The notes below the pieces were generated by a model, which ran no database searches, was not told the origin of the DNA, and saw nothing but the letters and a program-made list of their open reading frames with translations. DNA of 48,122 nucleotides from positions 1 through 48,122 of the forward strand of contig CALFCG010000140.1 in the NCBI GenBank assembly GCA_937951315.1, in the 5' to 3' direction. A program made the translations under genes and the position numbers. Source of the DNA: an uncultured cyanobacterium (GTDB lineage Bacteria > Cyanobacteriota > Cyanobacteriia > Thermosynechococcales > Thermosynechococcaceae). Positions 42,006-48,122 of the stretch are shown one piece after another; within the stretch, counting starts at the first letter, position 1; each line of letters opens with the position of its first letter.

Positions 42006-43129
42006 TGGACTATCGTCGTTTTGGTCGCACAAATCTCCAGATGTCGGTTTTCTCCTTAGGGACAATGCGCTATCTGGCATCAGCCACCAATGCCCATGCC
42101 ACCATTGAACGAGCATTAGCACTAGGCATTAACCATATTGAAACGGCCCAAGGGTACGGCCAAAGTGAGCTGTATTTAGGGGCAATCTTGGGCAAACAGA
42201 TTCCCCGCGAGCAGGTGATCCTCACCACGAAGGTGACGCCAAAGCCGGATGCGACTGCCATGACAGCAGCCATTGAAACATCCCTAGAAAGGTTAGGGGT
42301 TGATTATGTCGACTGTTTAGCACTCCACGGCATTAATACACGGGAGCATTTAAGTTGGGTATTAGATGGCTGTATGGATGCAGTTTGGGATGCGATCGCA
42401 ACCCATAAAGTCCGACATGTCGGCTTTTCTACCCACGGCCCTTTAGATCTCATCATCGACACCCTAAACACCGATTTCTTTGAATTCGTCAATCTGCACT
42501 ACACCTACTTTTGGCAGCACAACGCCCCAGCCGTCGCCCTCGCCCACCAAAAAGATATGGGCGTCTTTATCATCTCCCCGGCCGATAAAGGGGGGTTACT
42601 CTACACCCCACCCCTAAAACTTCAAGACCTTTGCACACCGATGGATCCACTCCACATCAATGCCCGCTTTCTCTTGAGCCAGCCCCACATCACGACATTG
42701 AGCGTGGGTGCAGCCAACCCTGCAGAGCTAGACTGGCCCCTCGAGATTTCCGATCAAAGTGGGCCCCTCACCCCGACCGAGCAGACCCTTCTGAAGCAGC
42801 TGGAGCAAACTGCCGTGGAGGCACTCGGCACCGACCAATGCAGCCAGTGCCATGCTTGCTTACCTTGCCCTGAAGCCATCAATATTCCTGAAGTGCTACG
42901 GTTGCGAAATCTAACGGTAAGCTACGACATGACAGAGTTTGGGCGCTATCGCTACCGAATGTTTGAAAATGCTGGTCACTGGTTTCCAGGCCGTAAAGGG
43001 AACCGCTGCACAGAATGCGGGGACTGTCTGCCCCGTTGTCCCGAACAGCTGAATATTCCAACTCTGCTAAAGGACACCCACGAACGCCTCAACGAGCAGC
43101 CCCGCCCAAGACTGTGGGAGTCCATTTAA
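42005..43129 (+). CDS. Aldo/keto reductase with C-terminal 4Fe-4S ferredoxin domains
   Basis: A 374-residue fusion. Residues 1-265 are an AKR barrel: HIETAQGYG (with Glu46 where most AKRs have Asp), Tyr51, Lys76 (TTKV) and His108 (LALHG). Residues 275-365 carry two Cys clusters, CSQCHACLPCP and CTECGDCLPRCP, likely for two 4Fe-4S clusters. This fused type is common in cyanobacteria; the electron partner and substrate are unknown. Its stop overlaps the convergent D27-like gene by 4 bases. Confidence 0.88.
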   Translation: MDYRRFGRTNLQMSVFSLGTMRYLASATNAHATIERALALGINHIETAQGYGQSELYLGAILGKQIPREQVILTTKVTPKPDATAMTAAIETSLERLGVDYVDCLALHGINTREHLSWVLDGCMDAVWDAIATHKVRHVGFSTHGPLDLIIDTLNTDFFEFVNLHYTYFWQHNAPAVALAHQKDMGVFIISPADKGGLLYTPPLKLQDLCTPMDPLHINARFLLSQPHITTLSVGAANPAELDWPLEISDQSGPLTPTEQTLLKQLEQTAVEALGTDQCSQCHACLPCPEAINIPEVLRLRNLTVSYDMTEFGRYRYRMFENAGHWFPGRKGNRCTECGDCLPRCPEQLNIPTLLKDTHERLNEQPRPRLWESI

Positions 43130-43824
43130 GCAGGTGCAGCCCCTTCTCGTACTTCAGGACAAGCCTTCGCCTTCGGCTGAGCTACGGAGCAGTGGGTGGC
43201 TAAACAGGGCTGATGATAGAACGGTTCTTCTTCAAGAGGTGGGGCAGGTTGGCCAAACGCCATCTCACAACTTAAATCTTCAAAATTAGGCGTCAACGTC
43301 AACGGGAAACCAAACTCTTGGGCAAAAAAGTCTTGGGTCGGCAGCTTACACATATTGATACACATGCCCACACAGCCACTTTGCTCTAGATATCGACACT
43401 TCTTGATCTGAATACCGCTATGTTGCACCCGAGGCTGTCCCTGAGGATCCAAGACTTCGACATCTTTCTGCTCACAGGGCCCCACCAACCAGGCAAACAT
43501 ATGACTTGCAAACCAGGCATTCCATTCCAAAATTAAGCGCGCCGGACGCACAAAGGTTCGAATAGACCATAGAACCGGGGCAGGGATGAGCGATCGCAAC
43601 ATTGTCCCAATGACCCGCTGCTGTCCTTGGGCATCGTATCCCTTGACCACCTGCTCAGATAAATCAATCAGGCCTTCATAGCCGGATAATTCAGTCGTTT
43701 TGCCCACCGCCCGTGACATTTTACGGGCCACCAGTCCAATCAAAACGCGTTCAAACGGACTATCGTTATATTCTTCGAGCGGTGCAGACATAGATGATAA
43801 GTTAGCCCCAAAATAGGGCAGCAT
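43126..43824 (-). CDS. D27-like beta-carotene isomerase family protein (DUF4033)
   Basis: 232 residues of the DUF4033 family of plant DWARF27, which isomerises all-trans to 9-cis-beta-carotene in strigolactone synthesis. Family marks are YNDSPFERVLIGL, KKCRYLEQSGCVGMCINMCK, PTQDFFAQEFGFPLTL, and PNFEDLSCEMAFGQPAPP. The cysteines in these blocks may bind iron. Cyanobacterial homologues exist but their activity is less certain, so the reaction is inferred. The start may be MSAPLEEYND (43791). Confidence 0.85.
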   Translation of the reverse strand: MLPYFGANLSSMSAPLEEYNDSPFERVLIGLVARKMSRAVGKTTELSGYEGLIDLSEQVVKGYDAQGQQRVIGTMLRSLIPAPVLWSIRTFVRPARLILEWNAWFASHMFAWLVGPCEQKDVEVLDPQGQPRVQHSGIQIKKCRYLEQSGCVGMCINMCKLPTQDFFAQEFGFPLTLTPNFEDLSCEMAFGQPAPPLEEEPFYHQPCLATHCSVAQPKAKACPEVREGAAPA

Positions 43825-43882
43825 GGAATCATATCCAGTCTACACTTGCTTTACAGCCCTTTAGACCGAAGGGAGTCCAACC

Positions 43883-44110
43883 ATGGCCCTAGTTCCCTGT
43901 AATGTGTGCGGCACCCTCAACAGCGAGGATACCGAAATTTGCCTCAGTTGTGAGTACCCCATTCGAGGACGCAGACGTCCGGCAATTTTTCAATGGGCTG
44001 CTTTGCTACTGCTGATTCCGTTTGCCTTAACAGGACTATCATTGGCATTCAACTGGCTCAGACCGAAGCCGCCTCATCAGTCCCCAGCGGAGAGAACAGC
44101 GCTCCGCTAA
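43883..44110 (+). CDS. Small zinc-ribbon membrane peptide
   Basis: 75 residues: a double CxxC zinc ribbon (CNVCGTLN at 6-13 and CLSCEYP at 20-26), a basic hinge (RGRRR) and one transmembrane helix (about 36-58). The site AAGGGAG precedes the ATG. Convergent with the TonB-like gene. Function unknown. Confidence 0.7.
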   Translation: MALVPCNVCGTLNSEDTEICLSCEYPIRGRRRPAIFQWAALLLLIPFALTGLSLAFNWLRPKPPHQSPAERTALR

Positions 44111-44129
44111 AGAAGCCGATTGGAACAGA

Positions 44130-45713
44130 CTATTTTTTCTTCAAAGCATCCAGGTTTAAGGGTTTTAGAGGATTCTCATCCTCACTCGATGGCTGAGACT
44201 CTGAGCTAGGTACACTGGGCTTGTCCTTGTCTTCTTCTGAGTTAATTTCAGGCTTAGACGGCTCCGGACTCGGTTTAGAGGATTCCGTTGGGGAGGGCTG
44301 AGGGTCTGGCGTTGGTGTCGATGACTCAGTTTGCTTTTGGGACTCAGCTCCGCCCACAGAATCAGGCTTGGCTGGGGGTGAAACAGCTTTTTTGTCCTGA
44401 TTTTTCGCCTCTTCTGGCTGTGAAGAGGTGGACTCATCTGTCTTTTCAGCCTCTTGAGGCTTTTCGTCTTTTTCAGCTGATGTCTTGTCTTGTTCTTCTT
44501 TATTTTTCTGCTCTTCTTCCTTCTTTTCCTTTTCTTTTTCCTTGTTTTCTTTAGAGTCAGAAGACTCTACCGGCTCTGCATCCTGCTCCTTTGCTTCTTT
44601 CTCTGACGGAGGTGTTGAGGGCTGATCCGACGATGATGGTGTCTCCAAGCCTCCGGTCTGGAAGGTGTACTGAAAGACTAGAGCTTTCCCTAGATCAGAC
44701 TCTGTTGGCTCATATTGTTTAACAGCCTCAATAGCGGCTTGGTTCAACGCGACCTGCTCAGATTTGACAATTAGCTCAGGGAACCGTTTCTCACCTTCTG
44801 GTGTAATGAAGGCCCGGACCTCAACGCTGTTATCTTCATCTTTGCCCTGCACAGCATCAGCAGGAAACGCAAGCTGTTGCTCAATCACTCTGCTCTTGGG
44901 AACTGGACCATTCGTCTCACGAGCAATTTTATTCAACCAATTAAAAGTTGATGCAGCCTTTTGCCCTGTTTGACTGAGGCTAGCGGTCGCATCAGCAACA
45001 TTCACAGGAGGAGATGTATTACCGCCAGAGGTGCCACCTTGCTGCTTTGGATCCCCAGGAGGCGGTGGTATATCAAAACCATCCTGTTGCGGACCAGAAG
45101 TAGGGGTTTGATTGGCAGCCACGGGGGGAATTCGCACATCACCAGACCCCAAACTCCAGCCACCTTGTGGATCATTATTGATGGGATTCGCAGCCAATGC
45201 TCTCTGGTTCCGCTCCTTTTCCGCCTCGGCCAAGGCCTGCTTTCTTTTCGCCGCAGCCTGCTGCTGCTGTCCTAATGCAGCCTTTTGCTGGTCTTGGAGT
45301 ATCTTTTGCTGTTCTCGTATTTGTTGCTGTTGCTGTCGTAAAAATAGCTCCTGCCGGAGCGCTTGTTCCTTACGGGCCAACGCCTGCAAATCCACTTTTG
45401 GAGGCACCTTTGAGGGCTGGCGAAACGCTTGTGCGTTGGGTTTCAAGGACGGCAGTCCAGCCAAGGACGATTGTCCCTTGGGCGGCAGTTCAGGAGGTGG
45501 TGGCAGCAGAGCATCAGGATTTTTAGGAGACTGTGGTCCAGGGTTCTGAGCTTGCCGTTGCAATCTGACAACTCGAAGTTTTTCTGGGGTTTCGGGTGCG
45601 GGGGCCGAGAGTAGGGCTGACCCGGTAAAAAAGACCACATGGGCTCCAACTGAAGCCAACATTGCGAGGCCACTAACACTTTTGAAGGGTGAGGGTGAAA
45701 ATGAAGATGTCAT
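44130..45713 (-). CDS. TonB-like periplasmic energy-transducer protein with long acidic/basic C-terminal tail
   Basis: 527 residues from MTSSFSPS; the ORF track adds 21 residues with only a poorly placed site. One N-terminal transmembrane helix (about 15-37), a Pro-rich and Gln/Lys-rich spacer with a coiled-coil stretch (LRQQQQQIREQQKI), then a TonB-type C-terminal fold (about 260-355, SVEVRAFITPEGE...AIEAVKQYEP). Unlike TonB, it continues for about 170 residues of Glu/Lys/Ser/Pro-rich low complexity. No ExbB/ExbD genes are nearby, so a TonB role is unproven; such proteins may also be structural. Confidence 0.75.
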   Translation of the reverse strand: MTSSFSPSPFKSVSGLAMLASVGAHVVFFTGSALLSAPAPETPEKLRVVRLQRQAQNPGPQSPKNPDALLPPPPELPPKGQSSLAGLPSLKPNAQAFRQPSKVPPKVDLQALARKEQALRQELFLRQQQQQIREQQKILQDQQKAALGQQQQAAAKRKQALAEAEKERNQRALAANPINNDPQGGWSLGSGDVRIPPVAANQTPTSGPQQDGFDIPPPPGDPKQQGGTSGGNTSPPVNVADATASLSQTGQKAASTFNWLNKIARETNGPVPKSRVIEQQLAFPADAVQGKDEDNSVEVRAFITPEGEKRFPELIVKSEQVALNQAAIEAVKQYEPTESDLGKALVFQYTFQTGGLETPSSSDQPSTPPSEKEAKEQDAEPVESSDSKENKEKEKEKKEEEQKNKEEQDKTSAEKDEKPQEAEKTDESTSSQPEEAKNQDKKAVSPPAKPDSVGGAESQKQTESSTPTPDPQPSPTESSKPSPEPSKPEINSEEDKDKPSVPSSESQPSSEDENPLKPLNLDALKKK

Positions 45714-45877
45714 AAACGCGTCATAGATGAGGGCGGGTATAAGCTCTACTCTTGGCAGATCCACCTTAGCTAGCATCCTAAGCCAAGACGAGGAATAACC
45801 CGTGAATGTTTCACTTTCAGAGACGCTTTTCGTCTCATATCTTGGCTATAGTAACAACTCTGACGAGATAGCTGACG

Positions 45878-46072
45878 TTAATCAACTGGATAACCAGCCG
45901 CAGAAATCGCATCTCTGATCACAGCCTCTGGCTGCAGCGTCGTGACCTGGACAGCCTTAGTTTTCGTATCAGCCTCGACGGTGGCATCTGCGTCAATTTT
46001 GAGCACGGCTTGGGTGATCGAATCCACGCAGGCTGAGCAAGCCATACTGGGTACTTGAAGTTGGTAAGCCAT
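45878..46072 (-). CDS. Heavy-metal-associated domain copper chaperone (Atx1/CopZ-like)
   Basis: A 64-residue single HMA domain with the metal motif MACSAC (Cys12 and Cys15) and the beta-alpha-beta-beta-alpha-beta pattern, ending AISAAGYPVD. It closely resembles cyanobacterial Atx1, which delivers Cu(I) to the P-type ATPases CtaA and PacS for thylakoid plastocyanin. No P-type ATPase is adjacent. It is followed on the minus strand by the TonB-like gene about 165 bases away. Confidence 0.88.
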   Translation of the reverse strand: MAYQLQVPSMACSACVDSITQAVLKIDADATVEADTKTKAVQVTTLQPEAVIRDAISAAGYPVD

Positions 46073-46160
46073 CGCAAAACGTCTCTATAGGAACAGCGTA
46101 TCGAGCCTAATTTAACGTAGAAGTTGGTCCTTTCAGTGAGTCAAACCAGATATTCAGCCT

Positions 46161-47948
46161 GTGTTGCTGGCTCTCGTCGTGACCTACAATTGCGATCGCA
46201 AACCTGTGGCCACCTCTTCTGTGAATAAAGCCCGCTATCGGCAACTGCTCCCCTACCTCAGACCTCACTGGCCCACACTTGCGATCGCAACCACCTGCAC
46301 CCTCGGCTACGTCCTCACCATGCCGCTGATTGCCTATCTGCTGGGACAGGTTGCAGACTATATCGGCCAGAAAAACATGGAAGCCTTGTTGCTGCTTCCG
46401 GTCTTGGCAGCGGTGCTGTTTATCGTGCGGGGCATCTTTGAATATGGTCAAGATGCATTGATGGCAGGCGTTGCCTTTCAGGTAGCCATGACGTTACGAC
46501 TAGAGACGTACAGCCACCTCCAGTGCCTCAACTTTGACTACTTTGAACAGGCACAAACAGGCGACTTAACCTATCGACTCACAGAAGATGTTGATCGCAT
46601 TGGCGAAGTCCTCAACAAGCTGTTTCACCAGGCACTGCCCTGTGTGCTTCAGCTAATCGCCATCTTGGCCTATATGTTTTATCTCAACTGGCTCCTGACG
46701 TTGGAGACGCTAATTTTGGCCCCCGTCATGGCCGCCTTAATCGGCTGGTTCGGCAACCAACTGTTATCCCTTTCCCGAAAGAGCCAGAATCAAGTTTCAA
46801 CACTTTCAGCCTTACTCACAGAGGTCTTTGGCGGTATACGACTGGTTAAAGCCTTCGCAGCCGAAGAATACGAAATCCAGCGATTCACCCAGGCAGCTGA
46901 CCGTAATCGACAGGCCAAATATGCAGCCGAACGGATCAAGGCCATTCAATACCCTGTGGTAGGACTTTTAGAAGCCATTGCTGTGGCCTGTCTCTTTCTA
47001 TTAGGCGGGTGGCAAATTGCTCAGGGAAATCTGACCGGCAGTGAATTTATTAGTTTCATTACTGCGGTCGCTTTGATCATTGATCCGATCAACTTGCTCA
47101 CTGCTAACTTCAATGAATATAAGCAGGGTCAAGCCTCTGTAGATCGAGTCTTTGAACTCCTGGCAGTCCAGCCAAAGGTCACCGATGCTCCCGATGCCAA
47201 GATTTTAGCCGCCGTCCAAGGACAGGTAGAATATCGCAGTGTTTCCTTTGCCTACCGCCCCGATCAACCCATTCTGCAAGGCCTGAGCTTAACGGTACAG
47301 CCCGGTGAAGTGGTTGCCTTGGTGGGTGCTTCTGGGGCTGGCAAAACAACGTTAGTCAACCTACTGCCCCGTTTTTACGAGCCACAGGTCGGACAAATCT
47401 TCATTGATGGTGTCGAGATTCAATCCGTTACCCTCAAGAGTCTGCGCCAGCAAATCGGCATTGTTCCCCAAGAGACGCTGCTGTTCTCGGGGACCATTGC
47501 CCGCAACATTGCCTTTGGGCAAACGCATTTCGACCTGAAAGCGGTCAGAGAGGCAGCAAAAATCGCCAATGCTCACGATTTTATTCTCCAGTTCCCTGAA
47601 GGCTACGGAACGCAGTTAGGCGAACGGGGAGTGACGCTATCAGGTGGACAAAGACAGCGACTTGCGATCGCAAGGGCAGTCCTGCTCAATCCCCGCATTT
47701 TAATTCTGGACGAAGCCACCTCAGCCCTCGACTCCGAGTCGGAGATTTTGGTTCAAGAAGCTCTAGAGAGACTGATGCAAGGTCGGACCGTCTTCATCAT
47801 TGCCCATCGTTTGACCACCGTTCGTCGGGCCAATCGCATCTTAGTCCTTGAGCAGGGAAAGGTGGTCGAATCTGGCACCCATGAGCAACTGAGCCAGCAA
47901 GCCGACTCACGCTATGCAGGTTTTTGTGCACACCAGTTTCTCAGCTAA
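46161..47948 (+). CDS. ABC exporter with fused membrane and ATPase domains (MsbA/LmrA type)
   Basis: 595 residues: six transmembrane segments (about 40-310) and a C-terminal ATPase domain with Walker A GASGAGKTT, signature LSGGQRQRLAIARA, Walker B ILILDEATSALDSE and an H-loop in AHRLTTV. The VPQETLLFSGTI Q-loop region is present. This half-transporter forms dimers and exports lipids, peptides or drugs. The start is uncertain: GTG at 46161, with later GTG codons at 46206 and 46221, and no clear ribosome binding site. Substrate not determined. Confidence 0.9.
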   Translation: MLLALVVTYNCDRKPVATSSVNKARYRQLLPYLRPHWPTLAIATTCTLGYVLTMPLIAYLLGQVADYIGQKNMEALLLLPVLAAVLFIVRGIFEYGQDALMAGVAFQVAMTLRLETYSHLQCLNFDYFEQAQTGDLTYRLTEDVDRIGEVLNKLFHQALPCVLQLIAILAYMFYLNWLLTLETLILAPVMAALIGWFGNQLLSLSRKSQNQVSTLSALLTEVFGGIRLVKAFAAEEYEIQRFTQAADRNRQAKYAAERIKAIQYPVVGLLEAIAVACLFLLGGWQIAQGNLTGSEFISFITAVALIIDPINLLTANFNEYKQGQASVDRVFELLAVQPKVTDAPDAKILAAVQGQVEYRSVSFAYRPDQPILQGLSLTVQPGEVVALVGASGAGKTTLVNLLPRFYEPQVGQIFIDGVEIQSVTLKSLRQQIGIVPQETLLFSGTIARNIAFGQTHFDLKAVREAAKIANAHDFILQFPEGYGTQLGERGVTLSGGQRQRLAIARAVLLNPRILILDEATSALDSESEILVQEALERLMQGRTVFIIAHRLTTVRRANRILVLEQGKVVESGTHEQLSQQADSRYAGFCAHQFLS

Positions 47949-47960
47949 CGATGGCCATTT

Positions 47961-48122
47961 CTACTCACCCACAGACAGGGTATAGCGATACTTCTGGCCC
48001 GGCTCACTTGTGCCGACCCAAACGCTGTACCTTCCGGCCTTCAGCTTCTGAGCCACAAAACCAGCATCTGACCCCTGGCTCGTATCATCTGCACAGAACA
48101 GCTGCTTACCCGGCCCCTTAAC
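47961..48122 (-). CDS. C-terminal 53 residues of a secreted protein cut by the right edge
   Basis: On the minus strand a frame entering at the edge reads GPGKQLFCADDTSQGS, then a regular strand block (AGRYSVWVGTSEPGQ) and a short end YRYTLSVGE before TAG. Fold-like pattern with Gly-bounded strands and an acidic loop resembles C-terminal domains of secreted cyanobacterial proteins. The rest lies outside the window. Convergent with the ABC exporter. Confidence 0.65.
   Translation of the reverse strand, partial: VKGPGKQLFCADDTSQGSDAGFVAQKLKAGRYSVWVGTSEPGQKYRYTLSVGE

Noticed and set aside
45112-45549. 145-residue Cys/Ser-rich plus-strand ORF
   Set aside because: It is the antisense of the Gln-rich coiled-coil part of the TonB-like gene; runs of Cys and Ala mirror CAG/CTG-type repeats.
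47924-48121. 65-residue plus-strand ORF at the right edge
   Set aside because: The minus-strand frame reads as the patterned end of a secreted protein; the plus frame is low-information.
1-48122. CRISPR arrays, insertion sequences or prophage
   Set aside because: No regularly spaced direct repeats, transposase motifs with terminal inverted repeats, or phage structural genes were seen.

Overview
The window is chromosomal DNA from an oxygenic cyanobacterium. Markers are psbZ, two copies of a psb34-type photosystem II assembly gene, a CcaA-type beta-carbonic anhydrase, an EbsA-like protein, a D27-like carotenoid isomerase homologue, a TIGR02450 Trp-rich protein, a GH57/DUF3536 glycoside hydrolase, and the palindrome GCGATCGC (HIP1), counted by hand 17 times. 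The genus cannot be fixed from this sequence alone. No phage, IS element, CRISPR array or rRNA operon was seen; most of it is core genome with a few accessory patches.

Layout. 0-2 kb, minus strand: PIN toxin, RHH antitoxin, carbonic anhydrase and a gene cut by the left edge. 2-7 kb, plus strand: SIMPL periplasmic protein, a transketolase-like TPP enzyme, hisIE, an MFS exporter. 7-9.4 kb: GFA-type zinc protein, a hypothetical protein behind a candidate NtcA promoter, a DUF4346 protein, a pilin-like lipoprotein. 9.4-12.9 kb, minus strand: four-gene arsM-arsS-TVP38-TVP38 cluster. 12.9-15.5 kb: non-coding DNA with a strong hairpin, a TIGR01777 epimerase, the tandem psb34 pair. 15.5-19.3 kb: site-2 protease, a degenerate metallo-beta-lactamase (MBL) fold protein facing an intact ferredoxin-MBL fusion, a short PRC-barrel protein. 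19.6-25.9 kb: DHH-CBS-tRNA nucleotidyltransferase, psbZ, ribH, tRNA-Gly(GCC), a zinc-ribbon membrane protein, a divergent proA paralogue, tadA. 25.9-28.5 kb, minus strand: radical SAM, GT2 and a 55-residue membrane peptide. 28.7-30.8 kb: ebsA-like, P-loop/DRTGG protein, Trp-rich protein, convergent SUI1 factor. 30.9-39.5 kb: leuC, GtrB-like GT2, Ca2+/H+ exchanger, GH57, TauE/SafE, aqpZ. 39.5-48.1 kb: alkyltransferase-like protein, ribE, bifunctional nuclease, Fe-S aldo/keto reductase, D27-like, zinc-ribbon peptide, TonB-like protein, copper chaperone, ABC exporter, and a secreted protein cut by the right edge.

How the genes work together. Coherent units are the toxin-antitoxin pair with a palindromic candidate operator; the arsenosugar cluster; ribH and ribE, the last two steps of riboflavin synthesis, about 17 kb apart; the ebsA operon; the radical SAM/GT2/peptide operon; and the nuclease/Fe-S reductase pair, which is preceded by a 30-codon coupled ORF. 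The most unusual signals are loss of catalytic residues in two otherwise intact paralogues (MBL fold and ProA), two psb34 copies encoding identical proteins, a 13-bp perfect hairpin holding the hisIE ribosome binding site, and several peptides too short for the ORF track. All family calls come from reading motifs; no database search was possible.
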